A stretch of DNA of 64,000 bases from Rhizophagus clarus (GCA_015698045.1 BLAL01000075.1:62001-126000), one strand, 5' to 3'; shown: positions 11,850-23,760, counted from the first letter of the stretch. The notes: generated by a model from the letters alone, not told the origin. A program made the numbers and translations.

Positions 11850-11893
11850 TGTGTGACCATAGACCTAATCAGATGATATAACAATGTTTCACA
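11850..11893 (-). promoter_or_regulatory. Shared F-box upstream boxes
   Basis: The minus strand carries the exact 20-mer TGTGAAACATTGTTATATCA (11874-11893) followed by GTCACACA (11850-11857), about 200 bp before the start codon at 11674. Flanking sequence also resembles that at 8060-8180. Confidence 0.55.
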
Positions 11894-12000
11894 TGTTTCA
11901 ATGACAATAAATAAATATTGCGCCGTGAACATCTAATAAAAAAATTTTGTCAGCGCCTATTAACAAGCAAAAATTTAAGTAAAGATTAACAGTTAAATAT

Positions 12001-15000
12001 TAAAGCAATGAAAAATTTAACAAATTTTTATAAAAATGGAGAAGCAGCAGCAAAAAACTTAGAAAAAAACCTTTCAATGGTATCAAAAAGCAGCAGAAAT
12101 TAGCCAACTGTTATGAAAATGGAGAAGGAATGGAAAAGAATTTAGAAAAAGCCTTTCATTGGTATCAAAAAGACAACGATTATATAATAGCAATGAATAA
12201 TTTAGCCGCTTATTATTACAATAGAGAAGAAACAGGAAAAAATTTAGCAAAAGCCTTTCAATGGTATCAAAAAGCCACAGAAAATGGTAATGTAATGACA
12301 ATGAATAATTTAGCCATCTGCTATGAAAATGGAGAAGGAAAAGAAAAGGATTTAGAAAAAGTCTTTTATTGGTATCAAAAAGCAGCAGAAAATGATAATG
12401 GAATGACAATGAATAGTTTAGCTATCTGTTACAAAAATGGAGAAGGAACTGAAAAGAGTTTAGAAAAAGTCTTTCAATGGTATCAAAAAGCAGCAGAAAA
12501 CGATTATATAATGGTTATGAATAATTTAGGCATCTGTTACGAAAATGGAGAAGGAACAGAAAAGAATTTAGCAAAAGCCTTTCAATGGTATCAAAAAGCC
12601 GCAGAAAATGGTAATGAAATGACAATGAATTATTTAGCCATCTGTTATGAAAATGGAGAAGGAACAGAAAAGGATTTAGAAAAAGCCTTTCATTGGTATC
12701 AAAAAGCAGCAGAGAAAGATTATATTAAAGCTATGTATAAATTAGCCAATTTTTATAAAAATGGAGAAGGAACAGAAAAGGATTTAGAAAAAGCCTTTCA
12801 ATGGTATCAAAAAGCCGCAGAAAATGGTAATGAAATGGCAATGAATAATTTAGCCATCTGTTACGAAAATGGAGAAGGAACAGAAAAGAATTTAGAAAAA
12901 GCCTTTCAATGGTATCAAAAAGCAGCAGAAAATGGTAATGTAATAGCAATGGATAATTTAGCTAGTTGTTATTACAATGGAGAAGGAGTAGAAAAGAATT
13001 TTGAAAAAGCTATTCACTGGTATCAAAAAGCAGCAGAAAATGGTAATGAAGTAGCAATGAATAATTTAGCTATTTGTTATTACTATAATGAAGAGGAAAT
13101 GGAAAAGAATTTAGAAAATGCACTTTATTGGTATAAAAAAGCAGCAGAAAATGGGCGTTGAAGATGCAATGTTTAATTCAGCCATTTTTTATGAAATTGG
13201 AGAAGGAATGGAAAAGAATCTAGAAAAAGCTTTCCATTGGTATCAAAAAGCAGCAGAAAATGGTAATGTTGATGCATTATCTACTTTAGCCAATTGTTAT
13301 GAAAATGGAAGGGGAACAGAAAAAAATTTAGAAAAACCTTTTTACTGGCATCAAAAAGCTGCAGAAAATGGAATTGAAGATGCAATGTTTGAATTAGCCA
13401 TTCATTATAAAATTGGAAAAGGAACAAAAAAGGATTCAGAAAAAGCTTTTCAGTGGTATCAAAAAGCTGCAGAAAATGGTAATGATAATGCAATGTTCAA
13501 CTTAGCCAATTGTTATAAAAATGGGAATGGAGCAGAGAAGAATTTAGAAAAAGCCTTTTACTGGTATCAGAAAGCAGCAGAAAATGATTATATAATAGCC
13601 ATGAATAATTTATCCATTTGTTATTACAATGGAGAAGGAACAGAAAAAAATTTAGAAAAAGCATTTTACTATTGTTAAAAGGCTGCAGAAAATGGTAATG
13701 AAAATGCAATGCTTAATTTAACTATTTACTATGAAAAAGGAAAGGGAATAGAAAAGAATTTAGAAAAAGCCTTTTATTGGTATCAGAAAGCTGCAGAAAA
13801 TGGAAATGTAGTAGCAATGGATAATTTAGTTATTTGTTATTACAATGGAGAGGGAGTAGAAAAGAATTTAGAAAAAGCCTTTTACTGGTGTCAAAAAGCT
13901 GCAGAAAATGGTAATGAAAATTCAATGGGTAATTTAGCAAATTGTTATAAAAATGGAGAAGGAACAGAAAAGAATTCAGAAAAATCCTTTTACTGGTACC
14001 AAAAAGCAGCAGAAAATGGTCATGTTAAAGCTATGGATTTTTTAGGCATTTGCTATGAAAATGGAGAAGGAACAGAAAAGAATTTAGAAAAAACTTTTTA
14101 TTGGTATCAAAAGGCTGCAGAAAATGGTTATAATAAAGCTATGAATAATTTAGCCATGTGCTATGAAAATGGAAGAGGAACAGAAAAGGATTTTAAAAGT
14201 CCTTTTACTGGTATCAAAAAGCTGCAGAAAATGGTAATGAAATGGCAATGAATAATTTAGCCAATTGTTATAAAAATGGAGAAGGAACAGAAAAGAATTT
14301 TGAAGTGTCTTTTTATTGGTATCAAAAAGCTGCAAATAATGGTGATGTAATTGCAATAAATAATTTAGCTAATTGTTATGAAAATGGAGAAGGAACAGAA
14401 AAGAATTTAGAAAAAGCTTTTTATTGGTATCAAAAAGCAGCAGAAAATGGTTTGGAAAGAGCAATGAATTATTTAGCCAATTTTTATTATAATGGAGAAG
14501 GAACAGAAAAGAATTTTGAGAATGCTTTTTATTGGTTTCACAAAGATGCAGAAAATGGTAATGAAATAGCAATGTATAATTTAGCAATATGTTATAAAAA
14601 TGGAGAAGGTACAGAAAAGAATTTAGAAAAGGCCTTTTATTGGTATAAAAAAGCAGCAGAAAAAAACCAAATTAATGCAATGCTTAGTTTAGCCGATCAA
14701 TATAGAAATGGAGAAGGAACAGAAATAAATCTAGAAAAAGCGTTTTATTGGCAGCAAAAAGCAGCAGAAAGTACTAAAGAAAATTTTAAAAATACGGTAG
14801 AGTTATGTGATGAATGCAAACAACCATATATTGGCTATCAATGGTGCAAACAATGCAATTCTGAATGATTCAAACGAGATTTTACAAAGTGGACTAGTGA
14901 AAATGAATTTATTGATAAATTTATTCAAGAAGCACAGCTAAATGCTAAAAGTAGTTATGAAGTTTTAGAATGGATACCCTATAATAAATTATTAAATATT

Positions 15001-16154
15001 AGTTATTATGATAAGGGAGGATTTAGTGAAATTCATAAAGCTATCTGGTCAGATGGGCCTATTGATAGTTGGAATTCTAATAAACAACAATGGAATAGAT
15101 GGAATTTTCAATCAGGTTATGAAGTTATTCTTAAAATACTTAATGATTCATCAAGTTTAAATAGTAAATCTTTGGATGAGGTAATAGTATATGTATTTAA
15201 TGGTAAATTTTTTTTTTTTAAAAAAAATCAGTTAATAATTTCTTTATTAATATTATATAGTGGAAATATCATTATAATTGTCAGAAAAAATCTTTTTCGA
15301 AATTTATTCAAATTTTTGGAATTACTCAAAACCCATATAATTTAAATTATATTATAGTAATGAGTTACGCAAAAAAAGGAAATATAAGGCAATGTTTATC
15401 TGGATTAATTAAACTTAAATGGCATGACAAGTTACAATTATTGAAAAAAATTATATTGGGGCTTAAAGTAATTCATGAAACAAATTTAACTCATGGAGAT
15501 TTTCATGATGGAAATATTTTAATATCTGATAATCATAATGAGGTATATATTATTGATTTAGGATTATGTAAACCTATAAGTGATCTGCAAGATTCTGATA
15601 AAAGAAGCAGCGAAATTTATGGAGTTTTACCTTATATAGCACCTGAAATATTAAGAAATAAACCTTATACTCCAGCAAGTGATATTTATAGTTTTTCAAT
15701 GATAATGTGGGAATTTACATCAGGGATTCCTCCATTTAATCATAGAGCACATGATCTTGAACTTAGTTTAAGTATTTGTGAAGTTGAACGCCCTGAAATT
15801 ATAAAGAATACTCCAAAATGTTATATAAATTTAATGAAAAAATGTTGGGATTCAAATCCGGAAAATAGACCAGCTATAACAGAGATTGAACATAAATTAT
15901 CTGAATGGATTAGATGTATTGATGAATATTATCAAATAAATAGGAATGTAAATTATAATCTTAAAGTACCCAATGTTGATAGCAAATCAGAAAGTGACAT
16001 GCTTGAATTTGTAGAAGCAAACAATTATTTAGAACAAGAGCAAGCTTGTGATACTATTATTGTACATTCTTGTCCACAAGCATATTACATGAGTCGCGAA
16101 CTTACTGAAATTAGATTCAAAGAAGACTCAGATTATTTAGAATATATGATATAA
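12001..16154 (+). pseudogene. Sel1-repeat (SLR) plus kinase gene, broken
   Basis: The order is about 25 Sel1 repeats (12130-14760), then a CxxC...CxxC zinc-ribbon-like stretch (CDECKQPYIGYQWCKQC, about 14803-14853), then a TKL-type kinase domain with one intron (15181-15260, GTAATA...ATAG). Kinase landmarks are the glycine-loop-like GGFSEIHKAIW, ILKIL with the likely ATP Lys, HGDFHDGN as catalytic loop (non-RD) and DLG in place of DFG. The C-terminal tail ends LEYMI. Breaks are a frame change near 13150, a CAA-to-TAA type stop at about 13674, a frame change near 14195, and a TGA at 14866-14868 where the sister copy at 60401-62930 has an Arg codon; the 5' end near 12001-12130 is also irregular. 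Individual frames (12130-13161, 13118-13678, 13709-14251, 14242-14868, 15360-16154) stay open, so decay is recent or parts may still be expressed. SLR domains are protein-protein scaffolds. Confidence 0.75.
12130..14760 (+). repeat. 108-bp coding minisatellite (Sel1 repeats)
   Basis: About 25 units of 36 codons with the consensus core GEGTEKNLEKAFYWYQKAAE and NGN..AMNNLA.CY. Units are strikingly alike at the DNA level, more than protein conservation needs. This points to homogenisation by unequal crossing-over or gene conversion. Confidence 0.85.
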
Positions 16155-16689
16155 TTAAAAATAGTGATTATATAGAACTTGACTTTATTTTTATTTGCAA
16201 TTTGTTTAGCAAATTTTAGTGTAATATACTAATATCCTAATCATACTTTCAAATTTTACGACTTTAGAATAAATATATTATGAATAAAGTAATTGGAATT
16301 ATACAGGCTGATTCCAGCTGTGAGTTGTTACAATCTTTAAATATTTATAACAAAATGAGAACAAATACAAATAAATGTATTAAAAAATAAAACTAGACTT
16401 ATAAATTACTAGGAATATTCTTAACTAACATTTTATTTTTAGATAGTAACTTTAAAGTTAATGACATTAAATTAGAAAATGTGATTCTTTTTGAAATTAA
16501 AAAAGTATTGATGTAAATTTCTTTTTTAAAAAAGTATTAATTTTTATAAAAAAAAATTATAATATTTATTTTTAGAAGAAATTAACATTGGTAGATTATT
16601 AGGCATTTTAAAATATTTTAAATTTTTTTAATTTATAAGCATTAATTCTATGATAAAATCACATATATGTTTATATATTTATTGCAAAT
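16155..16689. other. Intergenic, AT-rich
   Basis: 3' flank of the SLR-kinase gene. No coding sequence seen; A/T-rich runs at 16500-16640. Confidence 0.5.
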
Positions 16690-18235
16690 TAATCAGTCAG
16701 GATAGAAAAAGCTTAAAAAGATAGTAAAGTATCCAAAGTCCAAGTTAAATAACCACACAAATATCAATCAGCGAAAGCGTTAATGACAATAAAAGTGAAG
16801 TTGAACAAAGATTATAAGGGAACTTTGCGGAGGTAGATCTTTCCGCTGGTATGAAATTAAGAGAAAGGAAATCCCAGGATTAATGGCAAATGATGAAAAC
16901 AATGGCTGGTAAGACAAAGAATTCAAAAAAAAAATTGCATGATTGAAATAAGATTTCAACAAATTGTCGACAAAAATACGGGATGGAAAGCATTAAAACG
17001 ATCCATAACGGAAAATTTAAAATCCTTGCATACTTTAAAACAGAAGAAGCACGGCAAAGCATTCACAAAAGGACTAAATAAAAGCAAATTTAAATAAGTG
17101 TGATGTTTTGCGACACTATACAAAAGATAGATAAGAAATAACAAAATAGAAGAAACGGGAAGAAAGAGAAAGAGAAAAGAACGAAGAGAATGAGATGAAG
17201 AAAAGAACACGAAGAAAGGGAACAAACAGAAAACACGAAGAACGCTTCACAGACAATCTAATTCAACTAAAAAAAAACTCGGAATAAAAAGTTAACAACG
17301 ATGACGCCTTACTAAAGAATAAAGATCTCATGAGGAATAGAAACAAGTTCGACTACGGTGATAGGGGACTCCTGCTAAAGAACCTTAGTACAGACTGAAT
17401 TAGACTAATGAGCAATTATTTTGATTCTTTAGGAAATGAAGAAATTCAGAAGAAAATAAAAGAAAAAGAGAAAGTAGTGACACTAGAAACCCCGAAAGAA
17501 ACGAAAGAATTAATCAACAAAACTCCTTCCCTAGGTCAGGTAGTAAATCAATATCGCTAAAACCTACTCGAAGAAAGTGAGCTGGGGAATTTAGAGAGTT
17601 ACAAAGAGAAAATACGGCGCCTAAAAAAAGTGGTGGAAATTATTAGGAACATAAGAGAGGTCATGAAATTAACAAGTTCGTTAAGCTTTGATAGAAGCAA
17701 AGTTAGTATTGCCATCAGGGCAGGGAAATCCATAAAATAAACCAGCAAGAAACGTACACAGGTTTCACGAACAAAGAATTAAGAAATGTATTGGAACAAT
17801 TAAACAATTGACCAAATCAAAAATTACGAAGACTTAAACAAAAGCACAAAAATAGACGACGCAAAAAAAGATGATGAAATAACAGATTAAGAAAAAACTA
17901 AAAAACATGACTATTGGAACGATAGAAGCAAGAAAGTATACAGAATGTGGAGACGCTAAGAAGAAAACACAACGAAAGAAAAGAAGGTCAAGCACGCAAA
18001 AAGGTAAAGACAAGTCGAGTTTAAATTAAATAATTTAGAGTATATACAAAAAGGTTAAATATTAATATTCTTAGAGAAACAGTTATATTAGATAGAATTA
18101 GAAGAATTAGATAGGATAATTTTAATTTTACTACGAATGTATACTTTCATAAGTTCGCGTGCTCAATTCGGACTATTCGTAGTTCCGAGATCTACGCTTG
18201 CGGCTTTGTAAAAAATAAAAAAAAGCAATAAATAC
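16690..18235 (+). mobile_element. Degraded LINE-like retroposon remnant
   Basis: A purine-rich region unlike its flanks, with many short coding-like stretches full of Lys, Glu and Arg (for example around 16960-17100 and 17440-17560) broken by numerous stops and shifts. The 3' end (18170-18235) has a less AT-rich segment (GATCTACGCTTGCGGCTTTG) followed by A-rich sequence with AATAAA-like motifs, as expected of a LINE 3' end. I could not identify reverse transcriptase motifs, so a LINE origin is inferred from composition and the tail. It may instead be a decayed host gene with a charged coiled-coil. Confidence 0.4.
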
Positions 18236-19140
18236 TGGTTATACAAATACTGATAAAAAAGTATTGGACTTTTTTATCTAAATATTTAACTTTCCTGACT
18301 ATAGCAGAAGAAAATTCACGATATTAAAAGTCAAACGCGGAATCTGTAAAAGAACCACAAATGTTCGTCAAGAAGTATATAATAAAGCTTCTTGCTTATC
18401 ATCAATTCAACATCCTTAAGTAAATCAATTTCTTATAACACGTATCATATTACTCACATATTGCAACATTTGTCTTAAATAACAGGCAAGATAGGTCGAT
18501 AAGGAGGTTTAGACCATATCTCAAAATATACTTTTCATCGCAGTTGCATGTTTGCTTATGCTTGACGATTCTGTCAAAAACATAGTATGTAGACTATGTT
18601 AATTTATTTTTATTTTTAATTTTATTCCGAGAAGGATCATTAGAACAGTAAGTAAAGTAAATAAAAATACATATAAGTAAATGCTAAACGAAACCGTAAA
18701 TATGTAGACTACGTTAATGCTGATCAATCTACACAATAACTGTGGGAAATACAATCACGTGCTAAAATTACGTTATCATTATATAAAAATTACGTCAATT
18801 TACGTCAATGCTATATAATTACTAATCAAGTAAAACTAATACATAATAAATCAAGCAATTCCCCAACTTATAAAGATCGGAGTGAACGTCATTACAACTT
18901 GTCCTACATCGTAACGGGTAAACTCAAAAACATTTGGCGTGGAACATAACACAAAAATATTAATTTGGTTAATTTGGCCGGAATTTAATTCCCGAGCTTT
19001 CATTATAACTTGAGCTTTTAATTTTCTATTTCTTCCAAAATTTTTCTTCACAATAAATAATCCAACATTATATAAAAATAATACTCTGTTGTGAAATATC
19101 TTTTTTTAAAAATATTTTTCAGTTTTTATTTCAATGAAAT
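18236..19140 (+). promoter_or_regulatory. Upstream region of the fourth F-box gene, with repeated box
   Basis: GTAGACTATGTTAAT at 18589-18603 recurs as GTAGACTACGTTAAT at 18704-18718, where TGATCAATCTACAC follows to give an imperfect palindrome like that at 2149-2174. The 20-mer seen before the other three F-box genes is absent. The rest of this stretch has no gene I recognise; a 66-codon minus-strand frame at 18851-19051 overlaps the promoter region and is probably chance. Confidence 0.35.
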
Positions 19141-20631
19141 ATGTCCAAACTCAATAAAGATATTCTTTTCTTAATATTTGAAGAACTAAAAGATGATTCA
19201 AAATCTCTCTTTTCGCTCCTAATGGTAAATCATGTTTGGTGTGAAACAGTGATTCCAATTTTATGGGGGAATCCCTGGCGTTATAGAATTAATTATAGTA
19301 ATAAAAGTTATTTATTTGCCATTATTGCTTTTTATTTATCTGATGATATTAAAGAATTTCTAATGAGACAAAGAATTCAATTACCATCAGTTTCATCAAA
19401 ATCACTTTTTTTTGATTATCTATCTTATTGCAGAAGTATTAATGTAATAATTATGAATACTATAATATCTATTGGATCATCTTTACCTTACAATCAATTT
19501 CTTGTGCAACAAGAATTTTACAGATTATTTATGAAACAATGTCCAGAGTTAAAATATTTAAATATGAAATCAATTGAACACCAAGTATTTTATTTCCCAG
19601 AAGCTAATATTCGATTAGAATCACTGTTTGAATTAGAATGTGACACATCTATCGATTCTTCATACTTTTACGGATTAGCACGTTTATGCCATTATATACA
19701 AAGAATTATAATTACTAATGTCGACCCAAATCCCGATCATCATGGAATTGTTAAATTAATTGAAGTTCAAAAAAATTTAAGATATTTTGAATGGATTGAT
19801 AATTTTAATGATGAAAAAGAATGTTTTACAGATGATTTTTATAAAGAAATATTTCTTGAATTAGAAAAAAAGGCAGATACTCTTATTCATTTTAAATTAT
19901 TTTACAATGATGATGAAATTTATGAGCGTAAATCCTTACAAGAGATACTCCCAGAATTTCGTAAACTGAAAACATTAATAATTAATGATTTGGGTTTAAT
20001 TAGTGAATATCTATTGAAAACATTGGTTTACAATGATCTTGAAGTTCTCAATATAAATTATATTACAATATATGAAGCTTCTATTATGATTGAAAATAGT
20101 GGAGGACGTCTTAAAGAAGTTTTATCAAAACCTTATTATCGTTTATATAATTGCGATTTTGATGAAAGTTCTCTCACTTTTATTCGTAAAATTCATGAAA
20201 ATTGTCCTTCAATTGAACGTCTATCACTTGCATTTTCATCATCAAAGGAACATTTCACTGAATTTGAAAAATTATTAAATGTTTGTCAAAATTTGAAGTC
20301 ATTATTATTGATTATAAAAAATACTGATAAAAATGAAATTGAAGAAAAAAATTTAGAGAATGGCGATAAATTGTTAAAATTATTGATCAAGACAGCGCCA
20401 ACCAACCTACGAGAACTTCGATTTTTTAATTATTTTAAATTCTCCTTGGAATCCTTGGAAGAATTTTTAGTAAAATGGAAAGGTTGTGCACTTTCTATGC
20501 TTACATCTGATACTATTTATGAAGGAGTAAATTATAAAAAATTGATTAATAAATATAAAAATAATGGAGTAATTAAAGATTTTAGATGTGAATCCTTTAT
20601 GAATGTAGAAGATATGAACTTTAGGATATAA
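19141..20631 (+). CDS. F-box protein with LRR-like C-terminal region
   Basis: 496 codons, one exon, start MSKLNKDILFLIFEEL. The F-box spans residues 1-45 (LFSLLMVNHVWCE, LWGNPW). The central block is present in divergent form (EHQVFYFPEANIRLE, CDTSIDSSYFYGLARL), followed by LRR-like repeats. It is the most divergent of the four intact copies, and its upstream region is also different. No break. By family it is an SCF adaptor; substrate unknown. Confidence 0.85.
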   Translation: MSKLNKDILFLIFEELKDDSKSLFSLLMVNHVWCETVIPILWGNPWRYRINYSNKSYLFAIIAFYLSDDIKEFLMRQRIQLPSVSSKSLFFDYLSYCRSINVIIMNTIISIGSSLPYNQFLVQQEFYRLFMKQCPELKYLNMKSIEHQVFYFPEANIRLESLFELECDTSIDSSYFYGLARLCHYIQRIIITNVDPNPDHHGIVKLIEVQKNLRYFEWIDNFNDEKECFTDDFYKEIFLELEKKADTLIHFKLFYNDDEIYERKSLQEILPEFRKLKTLIINDLGLISEYLLKTLVYNDLEVLNINYITIYEASIMIENSGGRLKEVLSKPYYRLYNCDFDESSLTFIRKIHENCPSIERLSLAFSSSKEHFTEFEKLLNVCQNLKSLLLIIKNTDKNEIEEKNLENGDKLLKLLIKTAPTNLRELRFFNYFKFSLESLEEFLVKWKGCALSMLTSDTIYEGVNYKKLINKYKNNGVIKDFRCESFMNVEDMNFRI

Positions 20632-21890
20632 GTATTAGGTTGGAATGTAAAATATAGGTCACCCCAAATATTGTTACATTGACATTTTAAGACTGAGAAA
20701 TTTAAGGGTTGTTTGTTCGGCTGAGACTGTATTAAGAGGTTAGTAGATTAGTAGCTTTATTCACTAGAGATTTATTTGAATATTCAAATGATTAAATGGG
20801 ATTGAATTTTGTGGTACAACAAGAGTAATAAAAAATTATGAAACAATCTAATTAATGGAAGTTTGACCACATTACATTATTATCTTCGTAATTTTTCAGA
20901 AAGCGGATACTAAATATCAGCAAACTGTGATTTTTCAATAGCGTTATCATTTTCATACTCTTTGATATATAGTGTTGCAATTTAAATCTAAGATTTCTTG
21001 AACAATCAAATGGAAAGTTATCCGCATAAGACTGATTTTTTTGGAAATAAAATTTTTTTATTGTAATCATTCTCATAATAAAAATTTTATAATACTTCAA
21101 ATACACAGCAAGTATTATTTTACATTTAAGATATTAATTCATTCGTTATATATTGTACTATACTACATTTAGTAAAATAAAATTGTTATAAATTTATAGA
21201 ATTTCTTTTTTTACACAGCATTTTAACTGTACAGAACTTTAACACCACACCCAATGATTTTGCAGGTGTGTAGTAACAATCAAATTTATGTATATTTAAT
21301 AAAAGATACACAATTTATTGTGTCAGTCAAACAAGATTATACTGATTAGTGTAATGGTAGTATATAAAAGACTAAAAGTATAATTAGATTTTAACTTATT
21401 GTTAATAAGTTTCTAATTTTCAACATCAAGTATACTAGTTATTGACTTAATAACACCATAATAAGGTTGAGATGATTGAAAGTAAGACATATATAAATTA
21501 GTTGAGCTTAAAGTTAAATTATTACAAATTAACTTTGATTCATTAAGAATATAAATTTTTATAAACTATCAATTTGAAATATTTTTAATTTTTTTTTATA
21601 AGTAAATCTGAATACTAAGATACTTTATATGTACATATGATAAATGAATAAAATCAATATTAAAGATTAAACTTTAAAATTACAGTCAGATTTCCACATT
21701 AAAAAAACTTTGCTTATTTCATTATTTTCTCAGTAATGCGGGCTAAACATCACGTGACTGTCACTTTTTTCCGCCATGGCTAGGGTACTAATATATTCTT
21801 TCACAAAAGTAATTTTTATTTCACATTGGTATAACCTCGGACGTAACACATTTTTTTACACGAGCTAATATCATTATAAAAGCGGTATTA
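20632..21890. other. Intergenic, nothing recognised
   Basis: AT-rich. An 84-codon minus-strand frame at 20852-21106 has no family-like features. ACACAGCA-type short repeats occur at about 21100 and 21215. It ends in the TTA target duplication of the next element (21888-21890). Confidence 0.4.
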
Positions 21891-23093
21891 ACTAAAGTAG
21901 TACGGTACGGTAATACAAATTCGGACGGACGTGCAAAAAATTGAATAGTACGTACGATTACAAATACTAAGAATTTTCGCACTAGTACGTCCGAATATTT
22001 TAAAGCTTTTCGTACATTATTTTTTTTTTATACATTATTCTTTTTATACGTTATTTTATTATTTTACTTTACAATTATAAGCTACAAAGAATATAAAAAT
22101 TACAAAGTTAAACCCATGCTTATTTTTAGATCCGATTTTGTAATTCAATTGTTTCTGCTTCTACCATTTCTTTTCTAAACTTAACTTGACGTTCTAATAA
22201 TGCTAATTTTCTTTCTTCAAGTTCAATATTTAACATAACTTCGTTTTCGTTATTAATTGTGTTTATAGATATCCTTCCCAGATTTTCCACCCGAATCTCA
22301 TTATTTATATCTTCTAAACTAGTAGTATTTGATCCGGTTTCTGCTAAAACGTTGTCTGTGATTTGAAAATTTGTATTTTGTCATAATATTTTTTCTTTAG
22401 TTTATTGGTGAAGCTTTTCTTTTACATGAAGTTGTTGTCTCGGATTTTTTGTTATAGTTTGCAGCTAAATTAATAAATGTATCAGTATATTTAAATATAT
22501 ATATATATTAATTGAATAATATTATCAAAATTTAACAATTAATATTTACCTTTACAATTTGATGCAATTTGCTGCCTATTGACTTCCACCTAGTGTATGC
22601 CTGTATGGTATGCCTGAATTGTCTTGGGTACTTTTAATTTTTAATAACTTTTCATCATGCCGTTTTCCACTAAAAAAAAAAAATGTTAACAATTATAAAA
22701 ATAATATTAAATAATTAATAACAATATATAGATTATAAAAATATATTACCATAAAATTGCTGACATCAACTTTAACTATTTTCCTTCTCTATTAACTTAA
22801 AGCATGACTGCATTGGTGTTTATAAAACACAAGTAATAGTAACGAAATTTTTTTTTTTTTGATATAAACCTGTTCAAGTTCAGGATTTACTAACTCCAAC
22901 TGAAATCCTTTAACATCCGATATACCAATATAATTATAATTTTTATAATCATTACGTAATTGTGTATGATACATAGAATAGACTGACAATTATTCGTACA
23001 AAATTGTACATAGCTATTCTATCATGTGTATGAAAAAATCGAACATTCTTTTCTAAACGTCTGACCGAATTTGTATTACCGTACTGTATTAGT
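21891..23093. mobile_element. Non-autonomous PIF/Harbinger-like DNA transposon
   Basis: Both ends carry an inverted repeat. The left reads ACTAAAGTAG... then GTACGGTAATACAAATTCGG; the right, on the reverse strand, reads ACTAATACA then GTACGGTAATACAAATTCGG. The element is flanked by TTA on both sides (21888-21890 and 23094-23096), the usual PIF/Harbinger target duplication. It is about 1.2 kb, with no transposase frame inside, only a decayed Myb/SANT-like gene of the sort that accompanies Harbinger transposases. The left end seems to have about four extra bases compared with the right. Confidence 0.6.
22130..22989 (-). pseudogene. Decayed Myb/SANT-like accessory gene inside the Harbinger-like element
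   Basis: On the minus strand, 22989-22870 encodes an N-terminal piece (ISDVKGFQLELVNPELEQ) ending at a GTTTAT donor-like site. About 22660-22550 encodes AYTRWKSIGSKLHQIVK, SANT/Myb-like, followed by GTAAAT. 22390-22135 encodes the usual C-terminal part, Glu/Asn-rich then a coiled coil (LNIELEERKLALLERQ). Stops and frame changes separate parts of these exons, so it is probably not functional. In related elements such proteins help the transposase bind the ends. Confidence 0.45.
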
Positions 23094-23399
23094 TTACTAT
23101 ATAATCCTATAAAGCGCCATGTCTACCTCAACAGCTCTTATTTGGTCGAGAACTAACCCTTACCATTTTTTTATACGACATTTACGGTAGTAGTATAGGC
23201 ATTATTCGTCAATTCTCCCCAGTAAGTTTTTTATTACTGCAGGAGTTTGCCCAATAATTCATTATGTTGTATTCGCATTGCGAACTCCTGTTCATGATCG
23301 GTATAAATAATTTTTTATTTTCCTTCCTATGGTATGACATCATCTAGGTGACTTATAAATTTGAGGATGATGACGAAGAATTGGTATAGTGTATAAAGG

Positions 23400-23760
23400 A
23401 TATAAAGCGCAGGTTGGGAAATATTGGGACCATACTTGCCAATGGCAATGAAGTCATGCGTTATGAGTATATTTCAATCGTCCTTTCATGTAACGATTTA
23501 TGTTGTCAAGAGGATAGCAGAAACAGAGTTCACTTTGGCGTTTCAGTTCGAAGTCGTTGGTGAGAAAAACACTGGCCAGCTCGGCTATACAATACAATCA
23601 ATGCCCTATAACAGAAGGAAAGATGCATCAAGTGACCATGGCTTTGCTCAGAATTTGGTTCAAGTGCACTACAAAAGTTAATAAAAAAAAAAAAAGAAAG
23701 CGCAAGTCGGGCGATGCATTTGGGGATGAGCTGGATATTTATTTTCGCATGTACTAATAA
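23400..23760 (+). pseudogene. Remnant of a nuclease-like (Crinkler-type?) protein gene
   Basis: Overlapping frames on the plus strand give protein-like pieces (YNRRKDASSDHGFAQNL, FGDELDIYFRM) resembling the C-terminal region of Rhizophagus proteins I associate with Crinkler-like/PD-(D/E)XK families. The piece is short and looks broken by a few changes. The family assignment is tentative and rests on memory of related sequences, not on a search. Confidence 0.35.

Noticed and set aside
12083-14587. Series of minus-strand frames rich in HFLLLFDTN-type repeats (also plus-strand frames at 61858-62938)
   Set aside because: They are the antisense reading of the 108-bp Sel1 repeats, which stay open because of the repeat's codon make-up. 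They have no family of their own.
12130-14760. CRISPR-like array
   Set aside because: The regular repeats are coding Sel1 units without unique spacers, in a eukaryotic setting.
12130-14868. Programmed frameshifting in the SLR gene
   Set aside because: Breaks occur at different places within repeat units, have no slippery-site pattern, and the sister copy is broken elsewhere. Ordinary decay explains them.
16780-17225. Minus-strand Phe/Leu-rich frames
   Set aside because: Antisense of a purine-rich plus-strand remnant; composition only.
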